Assembly: GCA_903863845.1 (NCBI GenBank)
Contig: CAIPDP010000022.1
Location: 1 to 59,243 of the forward strand
Reading direction: 5' to 3'
Source of the DNA: an uncultured Mucilaginibacter sp.
Lineage (GTDB): Bacteria > Bacteroidota > Bacteroidia > Sphingobacteriales > Sphingobacteriaceae
Length of the DNA: 59,243 nt
The position numbers and the translations under genes were made by a program. The first letter of the stretch is position 1; every line of letters begins with the position of its first letter. Shown here one piece after another: positions 16,373-24,610 of this stretch. The notes beneath the pieces were generated by a model, which saw only the letters and a list, made by a program, of their open reading frames with translations, ran no database searches and was not told the origin of the DNA.

Positions 16373-16837
16373 ATGAATAACGAAGTTCTAAACCATTTGC
16401 CCTACAAATCGTCATTTCGGTTTGTAGATCATATCACTGAACTAAGCAGCGATGGCGTAATTGGCGATTATACTTTGCGGGAAGATTCATTTTTTTACGG
16501 CGACCATTTTGAAGGCAACCCGGTTACGCCGGGAGTGATCATTACCGAGATCATGGCACAAATTGGTTTGGTGGTATTAGGAATATATTTACTGATGAAA
16601 GAAAATGAGGGCGGATTTACAGCTGAGGAACCTATGTTTCCCTTGTTAACTTCAACTGAAGTTTCGTTTCATAAGATGGTATTACCCGGGCAAAAAGTTA
16701 TAGTTACTTCCGAGAAAGAATATTTCCGATTCGGGAAGCTCAAATGTTACGTCGAGATGCATGATGGTGTTGGAGATATTATCGCCAAAGGCATGTTTTC
16801 GGGCATAGTAAAGAAAGTTGATCTGAAGAATGGCTAA
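16373..16837 (+). CDS. FabZ-like 3-hydroxyacyl-ACP dehydratase
   Basis: A 154-residue hot-dog dehydratase with an intact active site: His in GDHFEGNPVTPG and the catalytic Glu in IITEIMAQIGL, unlike the hot-dog protein at 8416-8787, where Glu is Gln. It should dehydrate 3-hydroxyacyl-ACP in the alkyl or polyene chain cycle. It overlaps the next ketosynthase gene by eight bases, indicating coupled translation in unit C. Confidence 0.88.
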   Translation: MNNEVLNHLPYKSSFRFVDHITELSSDGVIGDYTLREDSFFYGDHFEGNPVTPGVIITEIMAQIGLVVLGIYLLMKENEGGFTAEEPMFPLLTSTEVSFHKMVLPGQKVIVTSEKEYFRFGKLKCYVEMHDGVGDIIAKGMFSGIVKKVDLKNG

Positions 16838-18107
16838 ACGGGTAGTTATAACCGGGATGGGAGTTGTATCTCCTAATGGTGTTGGTCTGGCTGATTTTTT
16901 AGAAGCGCTGAAACAAGGGAAGTCGGGTATCAGGCATGTAGCCAAATATGAAGAGCTACAAATGAGTTGTCATGTAGCCGGCGTGCCGGAATTTGAATGG
17001 GACAAGCTCAAAAGCTACCTTTCAGAAGTAAGTTTCCACGGCTTAAAAGGCACCAATATCGCCTATGGCATTACCGCGGCACTGGATGCATGGGCCGATT
17101 CGGGGATGCCTTACGAAACCGATGAGCCGCATTGGGATACCGGATGTGTTTTTGGTAACAGCGCACCCGACTCGGATGCTACCAAAAATGTGATCAATAA
17201 AGTTGACAACAAAGAGGTAAAGAAACTGGGTTCACGCATCGTTGAACAAACTATGAACAGCGGCGTAACTTCATTTATTTCCGGACGTTTAGGGCTGGGC
17301 AACAGGGTGGTTACCAATTCGACCGCCTGTGCAACCGGGACGCAAGCTATTTTGATGGGTTACGAGTATATTCAAAGTGGTTTGGCCAAACGTATGGTTG
17401 TTGGTAGCGGAGAACACATAGACACCTATATTTTCGGTACCTTTGACTCGATGCGGGTATTGTCGCGGAAGTTCAACGACCAGCCCGAACGTGCCTCGCG
17501 GCCAATGAGTGCAAGCTCGGGAGGATTTATACCGGGTTCAGGTGCGGCAGCATTGATTTTGGAGGACCTGGATTTTGCGCTGGCACGTGGTGCCAGGATA
17601 TATGCCGAAGTGCTGGGCGGAGCGGCTAATTCGGGCGGGCAGCGTAATGGTGGTACAATGACAGCTCCGAATCCAGCCGGCGTTATCCGTTGCATCAGCG
17701 ACGCTATTGCCAGCGCCGGAATCGATCCGGCTGATATCGACCTGGTAAGTGGTCATCTGACAGCCACAATGGCCGACAGGCAGGAAATTCAAAGCTGGAG
17801 CAATGCCCTGGGCCGAAGTGGAAAAGATTTTCCATTGATCAATTCGGTGAAGTCGATGATCGGTCATTGTTTAAGTGCAGCCGGTTCAATTGAATCAGTA
17901 GCATGTATATTGCAACTTATTCATGGATTTGTGCATCCAAATATTAATTTAGAGGACCCGAATCCGGAAATATTAAAAATAATTGATGCGGGATGTATGC
18001 CAACTAAAATGATAAAAAAAGACATTAACCTGATTGCTAAAGCGAATTTTGGCTTCGGCGATGTGAATGCCTGCTTGTTTTTTTCAAAATATAATAAAGA
18101 TAAATGA
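16830..18107 (+). CDS. beta-ketoacyl-ACP synthase II-like (FabF-like) of the pigment cluster
   Basis: A 425-residue ketosynthase of full FabF length. The triad is C167 in NSTACATGTQ, H309 in VSGHLTATMAD and H346 in MIGHCLSAAGS. It starts MAKRVVITGMGVVSPNG, the classical FabF opening. Placed with an enoyl reductase, an active FabZ-like dehydratase and an ACP, it completes a self-contained fatty-acid-type extension module, probably for the alkyl chains of the resorcinol. It overlaps both the preceding dehydratase and the following ACP gene. Confidence 0.92.
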   Translation: MAKRVVITGMGVVSPNGVGLADFLEALKQGKSGIRHVAKYEELQMSCHVAGVPEFEWDKLKSYLSEVSFHGLKGTNIAYGITAALDAWADSGMPYETDEPHWDTGCVFGNSAPDSDATKNVINKVDNKEVKKLGSRIVEQTMNSGVTSFISGRLGLGNRVVTNSTACATGTQAILMGYEYIQSGLAKRMVVGSGEHIDTYIFGTFDSMRVLSRKFNDQPERASRPMSASSGGFIPGSGAAALILEDLDFALARGARIYAEVLGGAANSGGQRNGGTMTAPNPAGVIRCISDAIASAGIDPADIDLVSGHLTATMADRQEIQSWSNALGRSGKDFPLINSVKSMIGHCLSAAGSIESVACILQLIHGFVHPNINLEDPNPEILKIIDAGCMPTKMIKKDINLIAKANFGFGDVNACLFFSKYNKDK

Positions 18108-18358
18108 CCCGGGAAGAAATACTAGATGAGCTGAAAAGCGTCTTTGCGCCGTATACTACCAATAAGGAAATGCTGGCCAACATTAATGACCAGACCGACC
18201 TGATCACCGATTTGAAGATCAACTCAGCTAACCTGGTTGATATTATTATTGATGCCGAGGCAAAATACAATATCGAGATCGATTATGATTCGGCTGATAA
18301 AATGATCAATGTGGGAAGTTGTGTTGATGTAATAGCAGAAAAGCTTAAACAAAAATAA
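18104..18358 (+). CDS. acyl carrier protein-like protein
   Basis: An 84-residue helical protein with the ACP fold pattern. The attachment serine is S41 in DLKINSANLVDI; the usual aspartate before it is asparagine here. The rest (IIDAEAKYNIEIDYDSADKMINVGSCVDVIAEKL) matches helices II-IV of ACPs. It overlaps the ketosynthase stop by four bases and is followed directly by the phosphopantetheinyl transferase gene, which should modify it. It is likely the carrier dedicated to the unit C module. Confidence 0.87.
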   Translation: MTREEILDELKSVFAPYTTNKEMLANINDQTDLITDLKINSANLVDIIIDAEAKYNIEIDYDSADKMINVGSCVDVIAEKLKQK

Positions 18359-19012
18359 ATGCCTGGCATTGGTAATGATGTGGTAGCATTACATGCTATC
18401 AATGTCGACCGTACAATTCAATACCGATTTTATTCTAAAATTATCGTGAATAGCGAAAAGTTGATCTACGATCAAAGCCTTGCTTCATTTTTACCATTTG
18501 AACATTTTGTCTGGCTGGCCTGGTCGATAAAAGAATCCGCTTATAAATGTCTGCAGCGGTATCAGCACGATCTTGTTTTTTCACCTTCAAATACCCTGAT
18601 CAAACAGGTACAGCTTCCTGAAAGCCGGTATGAGTCAACGACCGAAGGAATTGGATTCGATGGGGTATCGGTTTGCAAGGCCGTTGTAAACAGCGGCCAT
18701 CATCAACTGTTTTCACGTTCAATTATAACGAAGGATTATATTTTTTCTGTCGTAAATGATACCGACGTTTTTTCCAAAACCTGCTGGAATATAAAAAAAA
18801 TCGGCTCCAATGATCGCGAAGAGCAGTCGATGGCTGTAAGGGAAATGCTTTTGCATAAATTGCATGAATTGTATCCAGCTGATCAATTCAAAATAGAAAA
18901 AAGCCTTTTTGGCTTTCCGGTTTTATTGAAGAACAGTACAGAAGCAGACTTTCCGGTTTCATTTGCCCATCATGATCATTACGCAGGTTATGCTTTTGTT
19001 CCTGATAATTGA
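18359..19012 (+). CDS. Sfp-type 4'-phosphopantetheinyl transferase
   Basis: A 217-residue protein with the transferase signatures GIGNDVVAL (Mg-binding D7) near the N-terminus and WSIKESAYK at residues 55-63. It moves the phosphopantetheine arm of CoA onto ACP serines, here probably the two cluster ACPs. The ATG follows the ACP stop codon with no spacer (TAAATG). The region from about residue 75 to 150 is more divergent than in AcpS. It ends exactly where the convergent FAD oxidoreductase gene ends, leaving no room for a separate terminator. Confidence 0.88.
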   Translation: MPGIGNDVVALHAINVDRTIQYRFYSKIIVNSEKLIYDQSLASFLPFEHFVWLAWSIKESAYKCLQRYQHDLVFSPSNTLIKQVQLPESRYESTTEGIGFDGVSVCKAVVNSGHHQLFSRSIITKDYIFSVVNDTDVFSKTCWNIKKIGSNDREEQSMAVREMLLHKLHELYPADQFKIEKSLFGFPVLLKNSTEADFPVSFAHHDHYAGYAFVPDN

Positions 19013-20992
19013 TTATCGTTCGGGCACTAATAAAATTGCATCTGCCTGTGCCTTGTCTGAAGCTTGTATGGTCGATAGCCTCACATAGTCCTGCTTTCCT
19101 GCCTGGAATTTATAGGTTCCTATTTTTAGCCATTCGCCGCTGGTTTGCCCTTCTACGTTTAGTTTGCCGGGTTCCATATTTACAGTGTTTTTGTTTTTGC
19201 CATCGAATATTTCCATCCGAACTGGTGTCTTATTTTCAGAAGAGGCGTAGGCATAAACGGTATAACGGCCTGCTTTTTTTATAACCGGTAAATACTTTAC
19301 TGATTTTGGCTGCTTGCTGCTCGTATCGGCTATCAATACCGTGGGTCCATAACCATCTTTTCCTGATAGCCATTTGCCGGTGGTCCTTGCGCTGGCTTTG
19401 TCGTTGTCATCAACTAATATATCGGGCATGCTACCGTCGGCCAGTGGGTTGGTTCTTAAGGTATACCTGATCGCATTCACGTCAACGTTTTGAATGTAAA
19501 CTTTATGATCGATGGCATAAATAGCCGCCTGTGCCGCACTTTGGCTCAAGACCATGAATACAGGTTCCATGCGGATAGAGCCATAGGCGATATGACTTGC
19601 CGACAGGCATACCGGCACCAACAAGTTTGAAACATGTTTTGGAGTTATTGAGCGGTAGGAGATAGGATAGGGCCCAAAACCTCCCACCTGTACATCCCCC
19701 TCATTTTTTACCATACCATTAACTACGATGCGTTCGGCATTGTGCGAATCCATGGTATAGGCTGCCATAGCAATACCATCGTTTACTGTTGTTTTGCCTT
19801 CGCAGTTCGCTTGCGTCATCACGTAAGCGCCCAGCATCCGACGCGCTTCCCGTACGTAGACCTGTGGTGTCCAGTGGTCCGTCGTCAGGTATTCATCTTT
19901 GGGATAGCCCCACTTCAGCATTTTGGCGCGAATATTTTCCGGTACGCGCGGGTCGTGTCCGAGGAAATAAAGGAATCCCTGGGTATAAGATCTGTGCATT
20001 TGTATTATTTGCTGCCGGGTTTCGGAATTGCCATCGGGATAATCATAATTCAGGCCGATAAGGTCGGTTGAAAACGCACCATTGTTATTGATATCGGTTT
20101 TGTGGTTCGGCATATCACTGATGTACATCGGCAGATCGGTAGGCGCTTTGTAGTGGATAAGCCGCAGGTAAAGTTCGTAATGCGTAGAATCGTAATCTGC
20201 CGGGCGCGTTATCGGTATGCTGTTGTTTGGATCATCACTCAGGCAAATGCGCACATTATAGGTTTGAACGCGTTTGTCGCCGGTGCCATTCGGCTTTAAA
20301 GTATCGCTGCTAATACCCCAAAGCAGGCCACTTTTGGGGTCGCCGATAATTTTATAAGGATCTACGCCATCCGGGAATTGGTGTTTATCGCGTAATTCGA
20401 CGCCATCCAGCGTTTCACCGTAAATACTATTAGCTTCGCGGCCCACAAAATAAGGCACTTTAGCCTTTGCCATCAGGTCGCCTTCATAGGAGCAATCGAT
20501 ATATTGTTTTGCAATGATCGATATTTTAGAGGTATCCCCGGCTTTAACGCTGCGTAAATCCAAACCTTGTATCCGGATATGATCTTTCTTTATATCAAGC
20601 TTTACATACCCAATCTCCTGGGAGGTGATAAGCTGTATATTTTTATTATCCAGGTATAAGCGAAAAATAGAATCGGCCACATGTGGTTCAAATATCCATT
20701 GTTCCAGTTTGCCGTAATGTTTGCCAACCCGGCGGTAAAAATCGAGCGCCAGCCCTGTTACTACATATTTATTTCCGATATCAGTATAGCCCAGGCCGCC
20801 GGAAGAAAGTCCGCCGATATGCTCATCGGCAGCAATTAATATTACTTTTTTACCCTGTACGGCTGCGGTGTAGGCTGCAATCACACCACCCGAAGTGGCA
20901 CCGTAGATGCAGATTTCGCAAGTTTTAACCGGAGCGGTTTGGCAAATGCCCAGCAGGGGTAATACGAAAAGGAATAAAACAAACCGCTTCAT
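19013..20992 (-). CDS. secreted FAD-dependent oxidoreductase with golvesin-like C-terminal domain
   Basis: A 659-residue protein with a signal peptide (MKRFVLFLFVLPLLGICQT). Residues about 25-500 form an FAD_oxidored-type domain: ICIYGATSGGVIAAYTAAVQGKKVILI is the dinucleotide-binding site and EHIGGLSSGG the flavin loop that follows. The last 130 residues (from about DDNDKASARTTGKW) resemble the golvesin/xanthan-lyase-associated beta-sandwich, usually a carbohydrate-binding module. Family members in Bacteroidota are encoded near polysaccharide-use genes, but substrates are mostly unknown. It shares a boundary with no gap with the transferase gene and is divergent from the deacetylase gene. 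Confidence 0.82.
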   Translation of the reverse strand: MKRFVLFLFVLPLLGICQTAPVKTCEICIYGATSGGVIAAYTAAVQGKKVILIAADEHIGGLSSGGLGYTDIGNKYVVTGLALDFYRRVGKHYGKLEQWIFEPHVADSIFRLYLDNKNIQLITSQEIGYVKLDIKKDHIRIQGLDLRSVKAGDTSKISIIAKQYIDCSYEGDLMAKAKVPYFVGREANSIYGETLDGVELRDKHQFPDGVDPYKIIGDPKSGLLWGISSDTLKPNGTGDKRVQTYNVRICLSDDPNNSIPITRPADYDSTHYELYLRLIHYKAPTDLPMYISDMPNHKTDINNNGAFSTDLIGLNYDYPDGNSETRQQIIQMHRSYTQGFLYFLGHDPRVPENIRAKMLKWGYPKDEYLTTDHWTPQVYVREARRMLGAYVMTQANCEGKTTVNDGIAMAAYTMDSHNAERIVVNGMVKNEGDVQVGGFGPYPISYRSITPKHVSNLLVPVCLSASHIAYGSIRMEPVFMVLSQSAAQAAIYAIDHKVYIQNVDVNAIRYTLRTNPLADGSMPDILVDDNDKASARTTGKWLSGKDGYGPTVLIADTSSKQPKSVKYLPVIKKAGRYTVYAYASSENKTPVRMEIFDGKNKNTVNMEPGKLNVEGQTSGEWLKIGTYKFQAGKQDYVRLSTIQASDKAQADAILLVPER

Positions 20993-21048
20993 AAGTAAAA
21001 TCTATAATGGAATAAATATAATATGTAAATTCAGATTTATTTCATCAC

Positions 21049-21807
21049 ATGGAGAAACATGCTTCACGCCGCGATTTTGTGAAATCGGCCGGCCTTGGTT
21101 TTTTAACGCTTCCCGCCTTGCTCAGTCAACGACCCGGAACACCGGCAGAAAAAAAGAAAGTAGTTTGTTTTGGCGGTCACCCGGATGATCCTGAAAGTGG
21201 TTGTGGCGGCACGCTGGCTAAACTGGCGAAATTAGGGCACGAGGTGACCATCATATATTTAACTACCGGCGAAGCCGGCATCCCGGGAAAATCGCATGCC
21301 GAAGCCGCAGCAATCCGAAAACAGGAGGCCATCAACGGGAGTGCTGTTTTAAAAGCAAAGCCAGTATTTGCCGGTCAGATCGATGGGGATACCGTCATGA
21401 ATAACGAATGGTTGGCGAGGATACAAAAGCTGATTGCCGAAGAAAAGCCCGATTTGGTTTTTACCCATTGGCCCCTGGATACGCATAAAGATCACCAGAT
21501 CGCCAGCTTGTTGGTGATACAAACCTGGGTGCGGGCCGAACATAAATTTCCCTTATACTTTTTTGAAGTATGTACGGGTGAACAAACTCAAATTTTTAAG
21601 CCAACTGATTATGTGGATATAAGCGATACTCAGGAGCAAAAGCGCAAATCAGTTTATTGCCATGTGAGCCAGGACCCACCGGGTATCTACGGCTGTGGTC
21701 ATGCGTCCATGGAAGATTTCAGAGGGCGCGAGTTGGGCGTAAAAGCCGCTGAGGCTTTTGTTTATATGACCGGTAAGGGGATGGGTTCTGCGATTAATGG
21801 CTTTTGA
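21049..21807 (+). CDS. PIG-L family (LmbE-like) deacetylase with Tat signal
   Basis: A 252-residue protein. The N-terminus MEKHASRRDFVKSAGLGF is a twin-arginine export signal (SRRDFVK). The zinc site of the PIG-L/LmbE fold is seen in GGHPDDPESGCGGT (His-Pro-Asp-Asp) and DTHKDHQIAS (His-x-x-Asp-His). Family members remove acetyl groups from N-acetylglucosaminyl substrates, bacillithiol or mycothiol precursors and antibiotics. An exported form suggests a sugar or glycan substrate in the periplasm. It is divergent from the FAD oxidoreductase gene across 56 bp. Confidence 0.88.
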   Translation: MEKHASRRDFVKSAGLGFLTLPALLSQRPGTPAEKKKVVCFGGHPDDPESGCGGTLAKLAKLGHEVTIIYLTTGEAGIPGKSHAEAAAIRKQEAINGSAVLKAKPVFAGQIDGDTVMNNEWLARIQKLIAEEKPDLVFTHWPLDTHKDHQIASLLVIQTWVRAEHKFPLYFFEVCTGEQTQIFKPTDYVDISDTQEQKRKSVYCHVSQDPPGIYGCGHASMEDFRGRELGVKAAEAFVYMTGKGMGSAINGF

Positions 21808-21832
21808 TTTTTGATAACATTATCGCCGTTCA

Positions 21833-22876
21833 TTACTCAATAACCTCGTATGTCATCACTGGCTTCTGTTTATTTTTCAATGTAAACTCGCCAACCATTT
21901 CGCTTTTGAAGGATTCTTTGATCTGGTTATGCACTTCTTCTGTTATCAGGATTTGGCTGGCTTTGGCAACCGACTGCAGCCTTTGTGCAACGTTAACTGA
22001 ATCGCCGATAACTGTATAATCAAGTCGCTTCAACGAAGCCGAACCGATATTGCCGGATACCATTTCGCCTGAGTTGATACCAACGGAGACTTCAGCCTTA
22101 AACTGTCTGTCGCCCATAGTAATAGGGTCCATCTTTGCCAGTTCAGCCCTTATGGCCAATGCTGTATCGATAGCGCGGTCGAGGTGATAATCGCCACGAT
22201 AAACGGCCATCACGGCATCGCCCATAAATTTATCTACGTGTCCGCCCTGGGCTATTACTTCCTTCACTATCTTATCAAATAAGCCGTTCAAAAGGTTTAC
22301 CACAATATTGGCCGGTACATGCTCGGTAATTTTAGTAAAGCCGCAAACGTCAATAAACATTACGGTAGCTTCCATCAATTCGTTCTTCAGCAGGCTGCCT
22401 TCAAACTCTTTGTGATTCATGAACTTCAGCACATTGTCGTCCACGTACATTTTAAGGATATTATTTTCCTTAATGGCCTGCATGGTTTCGTGCAACTGCC
22501 TTACGTAGTTAATGGTTTTTTCCATCGTAAGGTCCAGATCGTCAAAGTCAACCGGTTTGCATACAAAATCAAACGCGCCCCGATTCATGGCAGTACGGAT
22601 ATTTTGCATATCGCCATAGGCGGACACCACGATGGCTTTTAATATCGGATTTGCCTCTGGCAATCGGCTCAATAAAGTTAGCCCGTCCATAATCGGCATA
22701 TTGATATCAGAAAGCACGATATCCAGATCGGGATGTTCGCTTACTTTTTGCAGCGCATCTTCTCCATTTTGCGCAAATACAAATTCGTAAACGTTCTCAC
22801 GTATCTTTCTTCTAAATTTTTGTTTTACCAGAGCTTCCAGATCCGCTTCGTCGTCAACAACAAGAATTTTAGCCAT
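21833..22876 (-). CDS. response regulator with class III adenylate/guanylate cyclase output
   Basis: A 347-residue two-domain protein. Residues 1-125 are a receiver (VVDDEAD acidic pair, phosphoacceptor Asp in IVLSDINMP, Ser in VVSAYGD, Lys in VCKPVDF). Residues about 165-347 are a class III cyclase domain: metal-binding Asp in FIDVCGF and KFMGDAV, substrate motif LDYTVIGDSVNVAQRLQ with the Thr typical of class IIIb and the transition-state Asn and Arg. It should make a cyclic nucleotide, most likely cAMP, when phosphorylated. It is the last gene of the kinase run and overlaps the preceding receiver gene by one base, making it the likely output of the kinases. Confidence 0.9.
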   Translation of the reverse strand: MAKILVVDDEADLEALVKQKFRRKIRENVYEFVFAQNGEDALQKVSEHPDLDIVLSDINMPIMDGLTLLSRLPEANPILKAIVVSAYGDMQNIRTAMNRGAFDFVCKPVDFDDLDLTMEKTINYVRQLHETMQAIKENNILKMYVDDNVLKFMNHKEFEGSLLKNELMEATVMFIDVCGFTKITEHVPANIVVNLLNGLFDKIVKEVIAQGGHVDKFMGDAVMAVYRGDYHLDRAIDTALAIRAELAKMDPITMGDRQFKAEVSVGINSGEMVSGNIGSASLKRLDYTVIGDSVNVAQRLQSVAKASQILITEEVHNQIKESFKSEMVGEFTLKNKQKPVMTYEVIE

Positions 22877-23253
22877 TATCTGTTGAAGGTTTTAAGTTTC
22901 TCTTTTAACAGGTTAAAGTCAAGGGGTTTGGTCAGAAAATCATTTGCACCACGATCCATTGCCTGGCGGTGGTTTTCCTCATCACCATAGGCGGTGATCA
23001 TCATCACCATTGGCGGCGGGGTATCATACTCGTGACGGATGCGCGAAAGCAGCTCAAGCCCGCTCATGCCCGGCATATTGATATCGGAAAGGATCAATAC
23101 GATCTCGGTATGCCGCTCATGCAGGTAGGCAAGTGCTTCTTCGCCCGACAAGGCAAAATCGAAATTAAATTCATGTTCACGTATTTCGCGGCGAAACCTT
23201 TGCAAGAAAAGAGGCTGAACATCAGCCTCGTCGTCAACGACAAGTATTTTCAT
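22876..23253 (-). CDS. single-domain response regulator
   Basis: A 125-residue receiver domain with nothing attached: acidic pair in VVDDEADVQ, phosphoacceptor Asp in ILSDINMPGMSG, Thr in MITAYGD and Lys in LTKPLDF. It closely resembles the receiver of the cyclase protein next to it, so the two probably arose by duplication. Without an output domain it may act as a phosphate sink, a relay step, or by protein-protein contact. It follows the kinase at 23281-24585 after 27 bases. Confidence 0.92.
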   Translation of the reverse strand: MKILVVDDEADVQPLFLQRFRREIREHEFNFDFALSGEEALAYLHERHTEIVLILSDINMPGMSGLELLSRIRHEYDTPPPMVMMITAYGDEENHRQAMDRGANDFLTKPLDFNLLKEKLKTFNR

Positions 23254-23280
23254 ATGATTGCTAAATATAACGATATATTA

Positions 23281-24585
23281 TCATAACGGCAGGGTTATTT
23301 TGAACTCCGTATATTCTCCTTCTACACTATTGACATCAATTTTACCATTATGCGCTTTTACTACTATATCATAGCTCAGTGACAAGCCCAGGCCAGTACC
23401 TTCGCCAGTAGGTTTGGTGGTAAAAAAGGGTTGTAGAATTTTATCTTTTATGTTATCAGGAATACCCAGACCGTTGTCTTTCACCAATATTTCAATTGAC
23501 TTACCTTTTTTAGCAGTTAGTATAGAGACAGATGGTTTAAAATCAGGCCCTGCTATCAATTGCTTTTTTTGGATAGCGTAAAATGCATTGTTGAACAGGT
23601 TAAGTAACACCCTTCCGATGTCCTGAGGTACCATTTCTACTAATGGCAAACCTTCATCAAAGCTGGTCTGCAGGTCGGCATTGAAACTTTTATCTTTTGC
23701 ACGCAATCCATGATAGGCAAGACGCAGGTATTCATCGGCCAGTTTATTGATATTGGTTGGCTCTTTCACATTGCTGCTGGCTCGGCTGTGTTGCAACATG
23801 CCTTTTACAATACCATCAGCACGCTGACCATGGTGACGTATTTTTTCGAGGTTTTGTTTGATATCAGCTGCAATAGCCAGGGCCTCGGTTGTATCACCTT
23901 TGTTTAGCTCTAATTCCATTTCGTCGATCAGTTCGGCGCTGACATCCGAAAAGTTGTTGACGAAATTAAGCGGATTCTGTATCTCGTGGGCAATACCTGC
24001 GGTTAGTTCACCCAGGGAGGCCATTTTTTCGGATTGTATGAGCTGCGACTGGGTAGTTTTAAGTTCTTTCAGTGTTTCTTCCAGCTCGGTCTTTTGCTTT
24101 TGGAGTTCGATTGTGCGTTCTTTCACTAAAACCTCTAACTCAGCACGGCGCTCAATACTTACTTTCAATTGCTCTTCCTGTTTTTTAGTTGCGGCCCAGC
24201 GCGCAAATATCCAGACGAAAGCAGCGGTTACAGCTATTTGAAAATAGGTGTCATACTTTTCGTAAAAACTATTTACCAGCAATTCGATCAAGCCCGTTAT
24301 CACCCCCACTCCGATTAGTGGATAAGTTGGTTCGAACAGAATGCGCCAGTCTTTCAGATCCTCTTCTTTGTCGGCATAATAAGCCATACCTGCCAGCAGT
24401 GCTGCGCCGGCAAGATCAACAACGCCATCATTAAATATGTAATGAATAGCAAAGAAAAGCAGAATAGCTGCGATGCCGGCTACATTGAGCAGGGAATGCC
24501 ATTTTGGATATAATGACGAGCCTTTCAGTCGCTTATTTAGCCGCCTGATAATGATAAATGCCGCCAGGTAATAAAAAAATCCCAT
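23281..24585 (-). CDS. membrane sensor histidine kinase
   Basis: A 434-residue kinase. Residues 1-130 contain about four membrane segments (GFFYYLAAFIII, VAGIAAILLFFAIHYIF, LAGAALLAGMAYY, FQIAVTAAFVWIFARW) with almost no external domain. A coiled coil (about 133-185) leads to the phosphoacceptor H200 in [15 protein letters not shown]. The ATPase domain shows [12 protein letters not shown] (N box), VKDNGLGIPD (G1) and [20 protein letters not shown] (F and G2). It is the kinase nearest the two response regulators, making it a strong candidate partner. Confidence 0.9.
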   Translation of the reverse strand: MGFFYYLAAFIIIRRLNKRLKGSSLYPKWHSLLNVAGIAAILLFFAIHYIFNDGVVDLAGAALLAGMAYYADKEEDLKDWRILFEPTYPLIGVGVITGLIELLVNSFYEKYDTYFQIAVTAAFVWIFARWAATKKQEEQLKVSIERRAELEVLVKERTIELQKQKTELEETLKELKTTQSQLIQSEKMASLGELTAGIAHEIQNPLNFVNNFSDVSAELIDEMELELNKGDTTEALAIAADIKQNLEKIRHHGQRADGIVKGMLQHSRASSNVKEPTNINKLADEYLRLAYHGLRAKDKSFNADLQTSFDEGLPLVEMVPQDIGRVLLNLFNNAFYAIQKKQLIAGPDFKPSVSILTAKKGKSIEILVKDNGLGIPDNIKDKILQPFFTTKPTGEGTGLGLSLSYDIVVKAHNGKIDVNSVEGEYTEFKITLPL

Positions 24586-24610
24586 TACTTGTTATTCAAA
24601 GTTTTTACGA

